From Leptolinea sp. UBA5366 (GTDB lineage: Bacteria; Chloroflexota; Anaerolineae; Anaerolineales; Anaerolineaceae), in the NCBI GenBank assembly GCA_002407845.1, contig DHPK01000023.1, positions 5,146 to 29,592 on the forward strand: a stretch of DNA of 24,447 bases. The letters are read 5' to 3'. The stretch's first letter is position 1; every line of letters starts with the position of its first letter. Of this stretch, positions 1 through 7,855 are shown piece by piece. Below the pieces are notes generated by a model. The model was not told the origin of the DNA, searched no databases, and saw nothing but the letters and a program-made list of their open reading frames with translations. A program made the position numbers and the translations under genes.

Positions 1-820
1 GTTGGTGGCCTGTCCCCCCTGCCATAATGAGGTGATCGCCAACACTACAGCTGTCACATTCCCATCGCAGATGGAAGTTGAAGTTGCCTCGGCCAATGCC
101 TCTTGTTTTACCTGCCATCAGGGCATGGAAGGCGGGATCAACGGCCGCATGGATAATCTGATCGGAACGACCGGGCTGGATGAGAAAGCAGAGTCGCTGC
201 GGGCAGTTGACCCGCATTATCTGAATGTTGCCGGTCTGAATATGGGATCGGAATCCAATGCCGGATATCAGTATGAAGGGAAAGTTTATGCAGCCCGTTT
301 TGAGCACGCAAACAGCGTTGAAACCTGCACCGACTGTCATGACCCCCACACGCTGCATCTGGCTGATCCGGGAATTGAAAAATGCTCAATGTGCCACGCG
401 GAAGTGGTATCCTGGCCTGATCTGAAGAAAATTCGCCGGACCAAAGCGGATCTGGATGGAGACGGTAATACCAGTGAGTCCACTTTTGATGAAATTGACG
501 GTCTGCTGAAACGGACAGAAGAAGCGCTCAAGCTGTATTCTAAAGACAACGCAGACGCTCAAATTGGAATAGTTGATCATTACCCCTATTGGTTCATGGA
601 TGCGAACGGAAATGGAGCTCAGGATGAGGGTGAAGGGTCTTATAAGGACTGGACTCCGCGCATGATGCACGCTGCTTTCAACTACAAACTCGTCAAGACT
701 ACCGGCGCATTTGTTCACAATCCGGTTTATGCCGCTCAGCTGCTGATCGACTCCATCGAAGATTTGGCTTCTTCGAACCCATCGATTTCGGCAGACGGAT
801 TGAAAAGACCGGAAGGGTAG
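1..820 (+). CDS. Multiheme c-type cytochrome, 5'-truncated
   Basis: C-terminal part of a c-type cytochrome, cut by the left edge; the first readable codon is an in-frame TTG, probably not the true start. In the 272 visible residues there are four CXXCH haem-attachment motifs (CPPCH 4-8, CFTCH 35-39, CTDCH 109-113, CSMCH 128-132), so at least four covalent haems. The rest has no further CXXCH but carries two Asp/Gly/Asn-rich loops (about 150-160 and 200-212) that resemble calcium-binding EF-hand or dockerin loops. Such cytochromes act outside the cytoplasmic membrane in electron transfer; any signal peptide or anchor would lie upstream of the window. The stop is 11 bases before a membrane b-type ferric-reductase-like flavoprotein gene, so the two probably form one electron-transfer unit. 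The partner substrate cannot be read from sequence. Confidence 0.85.
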   Translation, partial: LVACPPCHNEVIANTTAVTFPSQMEVEVASANASCFTCHQGMEGGINGRMDNLIGTTGLDEKAESLRAVDPHYLNVAGLNMGSESNAGYQYEGKVYAARFEHANSVETCTDCHDPHTLHLADPGIEKCSMCHAEVVSWPDLKKIRRTKADLDGDGNTSESTFDEIDGLLKRTEEALKLYSKDNADAQIGIVDHYPYWFMDANGNGAQDEGEGSYKDWTPRMMHAAFNYKLVKTTGAFVHNPVYAAQLLIDSIEDLASSNPSISADGLKRPEG

Positions 821-831
821 GCCGTTCAAAT

Positions 832-2205
832 ATGAATGCAGCTGCAAACCGCTCCGTCCGCCGGGCTTATATTGCCCAGCTAAAATTTAAAAAAGCCGCC
901 TGGATCTGTCTTTTCATCGTCCTGTCGCTTTTCCCTTTGATCGTCGCAGCAGTCAGCAACTCGCTGAACGGCACGTGGCGCACCTGGCCGCGGGAGGTCG
1001 CTTCGTTCTGCGGCATGCTCGGGCTTTCGCTGATGATCTTGTCATTTGTCCCGATCAGGCGCGACCGAAACATCACCAGCACTTTCAACCTGGATGTGCT
1101 GTATAAATTCCACCACCGCTATTCATCGATCGGGTTTTGGCTGGTAGTGATTCATTTGGCTGTGCTGTGGATCAATAATCACGAAATTGGCAGATTCTGG
1201 AACATTTTCGCTGGTTATCCGCTGCATCTGAGCGCCGGACCAATCGCGCTGGTGGCTGCCGGCAGTCTGGTATATTTCTCATATTTCCGAAAACAATTGA
1301 AAATTGATTATGATTTCTGGAAAATCGGGCATTCGCTGACAGCGATTTTGATGGTCGTTTTCGGACTCTATCATACGTATGGCGTTTATTATTATTCACG
1401 CTCGCCGCTGATTTTCTGGTATTACATTTTGCTGACGGTGTTCGCGATTATCGCGATCCTGTGGCTCAGATTTTTCTCGTCATTTTCTTCGCTCAGCAAA
1501 CCCTACCGGATTACCGATGTTATCGTTCGCAACAATGCCACAACCGAATTGCTGCTGGAGTTCTCAGGCGGGAAAAACGATAAACCGCTCGAATATCACG
1601 CCGGGCAGATTGCTTGGATTACAATCCGGCAATCGCGAATTGCTTATCGTGAACACCCGTTTTCGATCGCGTCCGCTGATGTTGATCATAGCAAAATCGG
1701 CTTTGCGATCAGAGAACTTGGCGACCTGACTTCCCAGATTAAGAATTTGAATGTCGGCGAGACGGTTTACGTTGAAGGCGGATTTGGTGTCTTTGATCCC
1801 CAGAAATTGGGGGACGAAGGTTTTGTCATCATTGCCGGCGGGATCGGCATAGCTCCGGCGATGGGCATTCTGCGGTCGTTTGACGCTCGCAAGGATAAAC
1901 GCAAGGTCGTTTTGTACTATGGCAGCCGGGACTTTGAAAGTATCGGCTTCTATGATGAGCTGAACGATATCGCTACCCGTGTAAACCTCGAGATCGTGCA
2001 TGTGCTGGAAAGAACGGATGATCCGAAGTTCGAGAAAGGATATGTCACCCAGGACGTGATTGCCCGCCATTATCCAGCTAATAAAGAGCGCTATGATGTC
2101 TTTGTGTGCGGACCGGGGCCGATGGTGAAGATTGTGATGCCTGCGCTGCACAACATCGGCGTGCCAAAGGAAAACATCTGGCCGGAATTTTACGAAATGG
2201 CATAG
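832..2205 (+). CDS. Ferric-reductase-like transmembrane flavoprotein (b-type haem, FAD, NAD(P)H)
   Basis: 457-residue member of the ferric reductase/NADPH oxidase superfamily. About six hydrophobic helices fill residues 24-212. Two His pairs with 13-residue gaps (H94/H108 and H167/H181) fit the bis-His b-haem sites that carry electrons across the membrane. The FAD-binding domain shows the R-x-x-PFS-type motif REHPFSIAS (273-281). The NAD(P)-binding lobe shows GGIGIAP (336-342) and a terminal CGPGPM (426-431). The expected role is to take electrons from cytoplasmic NAD(P)H through FAD and two haems to an outer acceptor; the adjacent multiheme cytochrome is the obvious candidate. No clear Shine-Dalgarno precedes the ATG, but the basic N-terminus followed by helix 1 supports this start. 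It could equally reduce quinone or metal; the substrate is not determined. Confidence 0.85.
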   Translation: MNAAANRSVRRAYIAQLKFKKAAWICLFIVLSLFPLIVAAVSNSLNGTWRTWPREVASFCGMLGLSLMILSFVPIRRDRNITSTFNLDVLYKFHHRYSSIGFWLVVIHLAVLWINNHEIGRFWNIFAGYPLHLSAGPIALVAAGSLVYFSYFRKQLKIDYDFWKIGHSLTAILMVVFGLYHTYGVYYYSRSPLIFWYYILLTVFAIIAILWLRFFSSFSSLSKPYRITDVIVRNNATTELLLEFSGGKNDKPLEYHAGQIAWITIRQSRIAYREHPFSIASADVDHSKIGFAIRELGDLTSQIKNLNVGETVYVEGGFGVFDPQKLGDEGFVIIAGGIGIAPAMGILRSFDARKDKRKVVLYYGSRDFESIGFYDELNDIATRVNLEIVHVLERTDDPKFEKGYVTQDVIARHYPANKERYDVFVCGPGPMVKIVMPALHNIGVPKENIWPEFYEMA

Positions 2206-2220
2206 TTTTGAATCAGACTG

Positions 2221-2257
2221 AAAGGACTTCGAAGAATCACTCGAAGTCCTTTTTTTG
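2221..2257 (+). terminator. Rho-independent terminator
   Basis: A perfect 12-bp stem (AAAGGACTTCGA 2221-2232 pairing with 2241-2252) with an 8-base loop is followed by a run of T to 2257. It starts 15 bases after the ferric-reductase stop and separates that gene from the GlpA-like operon. Confidence 0.9.
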
Positions 2258-2475
2258 TATCTCGGCTGGGTTCGGCTATAGCGTATGTAACAGAGAAGTC
2301 CCGTCCTTCAATATCTTTGGCAGATTGACCTTGTCTCATGCGGGGATTTTTGATAACGTCGCGAAATATTATCCCCAAGACAACTTTAATGGCGCCGGTT
2401 TCTTCGGCTGAGAGATGATGAAGATATAATTTATCCAGAACTGATTTATTTTGATCAAAAGAGCGAAAAGACAGG
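2258..2475. other. Intergenic leader of the GlpA-like operon
   Basis: About 220 bases between the terminator and the GlpA-like gene. A TATAAT box lies at 2425-2430, but I see no good -35 element at the right distance, so it is only a weak promoter candidate. A minus-strand open frame crosses this stretch; it runs through the terminator and the start of the next gene and shows no recognisable family, so I do not call it. Confidence 0.3.
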
Positions 2476-2481
2476 ATGGAC

Positions 2482-3966
2482 ATGAATAATTTTGACGTCA
2501 TTATCATCGGCGCAGGCGTGATCGGATCGCTGGTTGCCCGCGAGTTATCCCGATATCAAATAAGTGTATTGTTGATTGAGCGTAATTCTGATGTCGGAAG
2601 CGGAACGTCCGCTGCCAATTCCGCACTGGTGCACGCCGGATATGATCCGATTCCCGGCTCACTCAAGGCTGAGCTAAACGTCAGAGGGAACCGGATGTGG
2701 GACAAACTTGCTGCCGAACTGGATGTCGATTTCAAACGCTGCGGCGATTACGTCGTTTCGATCGGCGCCGAGGAATTGCCGGCGCTGGACATCCTGCTAG
2801 AACAGGGAAAGAGAAATGGCGTTCCCGGACTGCAGCTGATCAGCAGTGATGAAATAAAAAGGCGGATTCCCTTGCTCAATCCTGATGCCAGCGGAGCGCT
2901 TTTCGCACCCAGCGCCGGGGTCTGCGATACGTTTGCTGTCACAATCGCAGCGGCTGAAAACGCAGTTGAGAACGGAGTAAAGCTGCTCCTGAATACAGCA
3001 TTTGAAGGGTTCATCATCGATTCAGGGCGGATCACCGGTATTCACACCAATCGAGGTGATTTTCACGCACGCTGGGTCGTCAATGCCACCGGAGTTTATG
3101 CGGATGATGTAATGCATCAGGCTGGCGTTCGTCCGGAATTCCGAATCGTTCCGCGCCGCGGGGAGTATTGCATCCTCGATCCTGACAGTTTCAAAATTGA
3201 CACGGTGCTCTTTCCTGTTCCAAGCGAAAAAGGCAAAGGCGTTTTGATCTTTACGACAACACACGGCAATACAGTCATCGGTCCGACGTCTGAATTTGTC
3301 GCGGATAAGGAAGATAAAGCGATCACGCCCGTCGGGCAGGAATACCTGACTGCGAATATGAATAAACTGATGCCGTCAATCGATCTGCGCTGGACGATTG
3401 CGACTTTTGCCGGGCTGCGGGCGTCTGGAAACGCGGTCTGCAAGAATCCGATGACGGATTACCGGGCTGATTTTATCGTTGAAAAAGCAGATGAAATCGA
3501 AGGACTGATCAACTGCGCTGGCATCGAATCTCCGGGACTGAGCGCCTCACCAGCGATTGCTGCCAGAGTGGTTGAAATATTGCAGGAAACCGGTATCGGA
3601 CTGAATGAAAAAGCGGATTGGAATCCGCAGCGGAAGCGGCGGCCGGTTCCCAAGCATATGCCTGATGCCGATCGACAGCGGTTGATCGAACGGGATCCGC
3701 GTTACGGACGCATCATTTGCCGCTGTGAAGAAGTCACCGAAGGAGAAATCGTTGCAGAAATTCATGCGCCGATTCCCGCGCTGACTTATGACGCCATCAA
3801 ACGCCGCACCTGGACCGGCACAGGACGCTGCCAGGGCGGATTTGACATGACCCGCGTAGTCGAAATTTTGGCACGGGAGACTGGACTCTCCCCGATGGAG
3901 ATTTGCAAAAATGAGCCTGGTTCAGCTTTTCTGTCGAGAGCCAGCAAAAAGGCTGAGGTGAGCTGA
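2482..3966 (+). CDS. GlpA-like FAD-dependent dehydrogenase with C-terminal BFD-type domain
   Basis: FAD-dependent oxidoreductase of the GlpA / L-2-hydroxyglutarate oxidase group. The N-terminus has a Rossmann dinucleotide motif (IIIGAGVIG) and the SALVHAGYDP stretch typical of this DAO fold. The C-terminal 85 residues form a BFD-like [2Fe-2S] domain with C413-x-C415 and C450. The usual fourth cysteine of the CQGGFC motif is aspartate here (CQGGFD, D455), so the cluster site looks incomplete. Two ATGs compete: 2476 and 2482. AGGA at 2473-2476 is spaced correctly for 2482, so I chose that one (494 residues). It overlaps the next gene by one base (TGATG). With its two followers it forms the trio known in clostridia and Thermotoga near glycerol genes, so glycerol-3-phosphate oxidation is likely; no glpK or glpF is in the window. 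Confidence 0.85.
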   Translation: MNNFDVIIIGAGVIGSLVARELSRYQISVLLIERNSDVGSGTSAANSALVHAGYDPIPGSLKAELNVRGNRMWDKLAAELDVDFKRCGDYVVSIGAEELPALDILLEQGKRNGVPGLQLISSDEIKRRIPLLNPDASGALFAPSAGVCDTFAVTIAAAENAVENGVKLLLNTAFEGFIIDSGRITGIHTNRGDFHARWVVNATGVYADDVMHQAGVRPEFRIVPRRGEYCILDPDSFKIDTVLFPVPSEKGKGVLIFTTTHGNTVIGPTSEFVADKEDKAITPVGQEYLTANMNKLMPSIDLRWTIATFAGLRASGNAVCKNPMTDYRADFIVEKADEIEGLINCAGIESPGLSASPAIAARVVEILQETGIGLNEKADWNPQRKRRPVPKHMPDADRQRLIERDPRYGRIICRCEEVTEGEIVAEIHAPIPALTYDAIKRRTWTGTGRCQGGFDMTRVVEILARETGLSPMEICKNEPGSAFLSRASKKAEVS

Positions 3967-5240
3967 TGAACCTGACCGAACTTTTTGACGTGATTGTGAT
4001 CGGCGCCGGCCCAGCCGGACTGGCAGCCGGAATCGCAGCCAGAGAGCAGGGATGTGACCGTGTGCTGATCATTGACCGTGACATTGAAGCCGGCGGAATT
4101 CTCCAGCAATGTGTGCATAGCGGTTTCGGGTTGGAGACTTTTAAGGAAGACCTGCCGGGTCCCTCCTATGCTCAGCGTTTCATTGATCAGGCAAAAGCCG
4201 CGGGCGTGAACTTCCTGCTGGACACAATGGTGCTGAATGTCACGCGCGATTTCCAGGTGACTGTCAGCGGCGCCCGCATCGGCTTGAAAGTTCTGAACGC
4301 TAAAGCAGTCGTCCTTGCAATGGGCTGCCGCGAGCGGAGCCGGGCACAGATTCGCGTTCCGGGCACCCGTCCAGCCGGGGTTTACACAGCCGGCACTGCC
4401 CAGCGCTGGGTCAACATTGATGGCTTGATGCCGGGCAAACGCTTTGTGATCCTCGGCTCGGGCGACATTGGCATGATCATGGCTCGGCGATTGACGCTCG
4501 AAGGGGCTGAGGTCGCGCGGGTGGTTGAGATCATGCCTTATTTGTCGGGATTATCGCGAAATCTGGTTCAATGTCTGCAAGATTATGATATCCCGCTGTT
4601 TCTAAACCACACCGTCAGCCGGATCTATGGCAATCGGCGGGTTGAGGCGGTTGAAGTCAGCGCGGTGGATGGACAGCGCAATCCGCTGCCCGGCACTGCT
4701 GAGAGAATTGAATGCGATACGCTGCTGCTGTCGGTCGGTTTGATCCCGGAAAATGAATTGACGCGGAAAGCGGGCGTAAAAATGGATCAGCGCATTGGCG
4801 GTCCGGTAGTTGACAACACTTATTCAACGAGCGTCCCCGGGCTTTTTGTCGCTGGAAATGTGGTGCATGTTTATGATTTGGTCGATTATGTCAGCCAGGC
4901 AGGCACAAAAGCCGGCAGGAGCGCTGCTGATTTCGTGCATGGCCGCTGGCTCGGTCTCCAAAAAACGATTCCGGTGCAAGGCGGGGCGGAAGTGCGCAGC
5001 GTGGTGCCGCAGCTGATCTGCCCCGAATCACTGAAAACTGAGGAGATCGTGCTGCAGCTGCGCGTCAGCAGCCCGCTCGAACGCTCGGTGGAGATCGTCG
5101 TACAGGCTCCCGATGATACAATCATAGCCAAAAGGCGCCTGCCTTACGCGCGTCCTGGTGAGATGGTCTCGATCTCGATTCCCTCGGATGCATATAATCT
5201 GGCTGCAAAAGCCGAGCGCCTGATTGTTTCACTTGTCTGA
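3966..5240 (+). CDS. NAD(P)/FAD-dependent oxidoreductase, partner of GlpA-like protein
   Basis: 424-residue two-dinucleotide-fold flavoprotein (pyridine nucleotide-disulfide oxidoreductase class). The FAD motif VIGAGPAGLAAG is near residue 12, a GGILQQCVHSGFGL segment follows at about 45, and a second GSGDIGM nucleotide motif lies near residue 165. The late GLFVAGNVVHVYDLVDYV stretch is the usual FAD-binding end. The GGILQQC signature is what I associate with the middle gene of the GlpA / oxidoreductase / DUF1667 operons. The final 80 residues form a short beta-rich tail. The start overlaps the previous stop by one base, and a GAGGTGA Shine-Dalgarno lies inside the upstream gene, so the two are translationally coupled. 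Likely role: passes electrons between the GlpA-like subunit and a carrier such as NAD or ferredoxin (inference). Confidence 0.85.
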   Translation: MNLTELFDVIVIGAGPAGLAAGIAAREQGCDRVLIIDRDIEAGGILQQCVHSGFGLETFKEDLPGPSYAQRFIDQAKAAGVNFLLDTMVLNVTRDFQVTVSGARIGLKVLNAKAVVLAMGCRERSRAQIRVPGTRPAGVYTAGTAQRWVNIDGLMPGKRFVILGSGDIGMIMARRLTLEGAEVARVVEIMPYLSGLSRNLVQCLQDYDIPLFLNHTVSRIYGNRRVEAVEVSAVDGQRNPLPGTAERIECDTLLLSVGLIPENELTRKAGVKMDQRIGGPVVDNTYSTSVPGLFVAGNVVHVYDLVDYVSQAGTKAGRSAADFVHGRWLGLQKTIPVQGGAEVRSVVPQLICPESLKTEEIVLQLRVSSPLERSVEIVVQAPDDTIIAKRRLPYARPGEMVSISIPSDAYNLAAKAERLIVSLV

Positions 5241-5252
5241 GAGGAACAGCAG

Positions 5253-5621
5253 ATGATTGAAGAAAAGAAACTGATCTGTGTGACCTGTCCGCGCGGCTGC
5301 CAGCTGACCGCGGAAGTTGAAGATGGCTGCGTACTGGACGTCAGCGGCTGCAGCTGCAAGCGCGGAAAAACCTATGCTGAGGCGGAATTGACCGATCCGC
5401 GCCGGATGATTGCGTCAACTGTGCGCATCAGCGGCGGGATCCATCCGATGCTGCCTGTCACAACCAGCGCGCCAATTCCAAAGGGATTGATCCTGCAGCT
5501 GATGGCTGTGCTGCGTACTGTCGATCTTCAAGCTCCGGTGCGGATGAATGATGTTATCGTTTCGAATGTGCTTGGCACGGGGATAGATGTGATCGCCTCA
5601 GCCGATATGGAAAAAGTGTGA
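5253..5621 (+). CDS. DUF1667 cysteine-rich protein
   Basis: 122-residue protein with a cysteine-rich N-terminus: CVTCPRGC (C9, C12, C16), then C26 and GCSCKRG (C33, C35). This is the DUF1667 pattern, and the protein is the regular third member of the GlpA-like operon. The cysteines suggest an iron-sulfur or zinc site and a small electron-transfer subunit, which is inference. The start follows the previous stop by 12 bases with a clear AGAGGA Shine-Dalgarno. No terminator is evident after it; the next promoter begins 12 bases past its stop. Confidence 0.85.
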   Translation: MIEEKKLICVTCPRGCQLTAEVEDGCVLDVSGCSCKRGKTYAEAELTDPRRMIASTVRISGGIHPMLPVTTSAPIPKGLILQLMAVLRTVDLQAPVRMNDVIVSNVLGTGIDVIASADMEKV

Positions 5622-5633
5622 AAATATTTATAG

Positions 5634-5650
5634 TTGGCACGAAACTTGCA
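5634..5650 (+). promoter_or_regulatory. Sigma-54 (-24/-12) promoter
   Basis: TTGGCACG-AAAC-TTGCA fits the sigma-54 consensus YTGGCACG-N4-TTGCW with every conserved base. GG at 5636-5637 and GC at 5648-5649 have the required 12-base offset, which puts +1 near 5661, 56 bases before the ATG of the PP2C/FGE gene. A sigma-70 reading is possible on the same bases (TTGGCA 5634-5639, 18-base gap, TATAAA 5658-5663). No activator gene or rpoN is in the window. Confidence 0.65.
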
Positions 5651-5716
5651 TTTTTAATATAAATTTGTATCGCTGTTGATCGTCATCTGACTGCGATTCG
5701 GAATTCAGAGGAAGCT

Positions 5717-7819
5717 ATGGAAGATAACACAGCAGAAAACAAAATATTTTCAGCCGGTTATGCTGGAACATTCGCAGGTGCGACGCTTGAAACCAGCGAT
5801 AATTTTGTGATCTTCTTTGAAAAAGAGCCGGAAGGGACTGTTGGCGCATCCAACGTTTATGTGCTGACGGATGGAATGAACAACACCTACCATCCTCAGG
5901 TTGCCTCCCGGTTCGCTGGCAAAAAAATCCTTTACGAATATTTTAAGAGCCATGATTTTATCGATGCCAATAAATTGGCGCTGGCGATTCGGAATGCCAG
6001 CAATGAAATCTATGAATACGCCCAAACGCAGGACGAAAAAATGGCGACTGTGGTTGTGGCAGCAGCCGTCACGGACGGAAAAGCTGTCATCGGCAGCATC
6101 GGCGACAGCCGCGCCTATGTCGTTCGCAGCGGTAAAGTTTATCAAATAACCGAAGACCAGAGCGTAATTGAAGAGAAAGTCCGCAGCGGCGAGATGACGC
6201 GCGAGGAAGCTTTCAAGCTGGAATCAACCGGATCGCTGGTGAGAACAATTGGCAGCGAGAAAGACATTGTTGTTGACATTTATGACGGCGTCGAAGTGCG
6301 GCCGGATGACATTCTGCTGCTCTGCAGCAGCGGGCTGACCGCTTATGTTGGGAAGGATGAAATCCTGGCAGCCTCGCAGAACGCATCGCCGAAAGACATG
6401 GTCGAGAACCTGCTGAATGTTGTTAAAGATCAGAATAATCAAGCAGAAGCGTCCGTAATTGTGATCCGGATCTATGATGAAGAAACGATTCAATCAGTCG
6501 TGCGCCAGCCGGGAACCCTGCCAGCGGAGACTGATTTAAACCGCGAAACGAAAGAGCTGGATCTGATTCACAAGTCCAAGCCGAAGCGGGTGCGGAGCGA
6601 TGAGGATCGGAAAAAGACAGCAGGAAAACCAGTTTTCCTGATCGGGGCAGCAATTCTTGCGCTGCTGGCATTTGCACTGTTTTGGATTTTCTCAGGCAGC
6701 CAAGGCCGGCAAGGACTTTTCGGTCCAAAGTTTACAGCAACGCCGACCATTGACCCGGTTCAGGCGACACTAGCGGTTTTGCAGCAAACAGCTCAGGCGG
6801 AAGAAATAATCCGGCTGTCCTGGACGCCAACGATGACCTTTACTCCTGAACCAACTGCGACCGCAACACTGCAGCCGACCGATTTGCCGGCTGGTTTTAT
6901 CCTGGATGAAACCGGCGCGGTCGTGACGACGACGCCGACCATCACAGTTCCGCAGGGTCCGCCAACTCCCACGCCCATTGACCGTGAGCCAATTGTTTCT
7001 GAAAAAGATCAGGCTGAGATGGTTTACGTGAAAGCTGGCGAATTCATCCTTGGATCCGATATTGAAAAAGACGGTCTTGCCAATATGGCTGAGGAAGGTC
7101 CGCAGATCAGCGTTTATCTGGATGGATTCTGGATTGACAAGTACGAAGTCACCAATGCTAAATATCTGATGTGCGTCAATGCCGGCGGCTGTTCAGCGTC
7201 TGGATACATGGTCTTGAACAATCCGGATTATTCGGACATGCCGGTTACCTACGTGACGGTGGATGGCGCGGCGCAGTATTGCCAATGGGCAGGGAAGAAA
7301 CTGCCGAATGAAATCGAATGGGAAAAAGCAGCGCGCGGCACTGACGGCAGAATTTACCCTTGGGGAGATGACGCACCAGTAGACGGCACGACTTACGCCA
7401 ATTATCCGGGCTATAGCAATCCTGACACAGGAAACAGCGGTGTCTTCAAGGTCGGTTCGTTTGAAAACGGCGTCAGTCCTTATGGCGCATATGATATGGC
7501 AGGGAATGTCTGGGAATGGACTTCGTCCTTGTATCAGGCAGATTACTATGGCGAGCTCGCTGACAGTGTGCCGGAAGGCTCAACCGTCGTAATGAACCCC
7601 TCCGGTTCCGAAAATGGCTCTGCCAACGTCATCCGAGGCGGATCGGCTGCCGACACAGAAATAAACAATTATCAGGCTTATCTGAGAACTGCCAACCGCA
7701 GTTATGTCAATATGATGAGCAGTTACTACATCGGGTTCCGCTGTATTCTGCCCGATACAGAATCGATTTCTCCAACCGCAATTCCGGTTGAGGATGCAGG
7801 AACGAGCAATCAGCAATAA
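5717..7819 (+). CDS. PP2C-like domain / membrane helix / FGE-sulfatase-like domain fusion protein
   Basis: 700-residue protein. Residues 10-252 form a PP2C-type phosphatase fold, recognisable by TDGM (51-54), GDSRAY (129-134) and LLCSSGL (201-207). A basic stretch (287-305) precedes one membrane helix (about 306-326). A Thr/Pro-rich stalk (338-421) leads to a sulfatase-modifying-factor/FGE domain (434-678) with the usual YEVTN, AGKKLP, YPWG, AGNVWEW and IRGGS landmarks. Expected topology: phosphatase-like domain inside, FGE-like domain outside. Two PP2C metal-ligand Asp positions appear replaced (CSDGL to CSSGL at S205; the DN of the last strand to A243-E244), and the FGE domain lacks cysteines after RGGS. 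Both may bind rather than catalyse. AGAGGA lies 4 bases before the ATG. The gene has its own sigma-54-like promoter. It may be a surface sensor; the function is unknown. Confidence 0.85.
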   Translation: MEDNTAENKIFSAGYAGTFAGATLETSDNFVIFFEKEPEGTVGASNVYVLTDGMNNTYHPQVASRFAGKKILYEYFKSHDFIDANKLALAIRNASNEIYEYAQTQDEKMATVVVAAAVTDGKAVIGSIGDSRAYVVRSGKVYQITEDQSVIEEKVRSGEMTREEAFKLESTGSLVRTIGSEKDIVVDIYDGVEVRPDDILLLCSSGLTAYVGKDEILAASQNASPKDMVENLLNVVKDQNNQAEASVIVIRIYDEETIQSVVRQPGTLPAETDLNRETKELDLIHKSKPKRVRSDEDRKKTAGKPVFLIGAAILALLAFALFWIFSGSQGRQGLFGPKFTATPTIDPVQATLAVLQQTAQAEEIIRLSWTPTMTFTPEPTATATLQPTDLPAGFILDETGAVVTTTPTITVPQGPPTPTPIDREPIVSEKDQAEMVYVKAGEFILGSDIEKDGLANMAEEGPQISVYLDGFWIDKYEVTNAKYLMCVNAGGCSASGYMVLNNPDYSDMPVTYVTVDGAAQYCQWAGKKLPNEIEWEKAARGTDGRIYPWGDDAPVDGTTYANYPGYSNPDTGNSGVFKVGSFENGVSPYGAYDMAGNVWEWTSSLYQADYYGELADSVPEGSTVVMNPSGSENGSANVIRGGSAADTEINNYQAYLRTANRSYVNMMSSYYIGFRCILPDTESISPTAIPVEDAGTSNQQ

Positions 7820-7855
7820 ACAGAATCTTTTTTCATACCTCCTTATTATTTTTCA

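Noticed and set aside
1564..2151. Minus-strand 195-codon frame inside the ferric-reductase gene
   Set aside because: It is the complement of conserved FAD/NAD-binding motifs, so it is a shadow frame.
2190..2507. Minus-strand 105-codon frame across the region after the ferric reductase
   Set aside because: It runs through the terminator hairpin and the start of the GlpA-like gene, has no Shine-Dalgarno and no recognisable motif.
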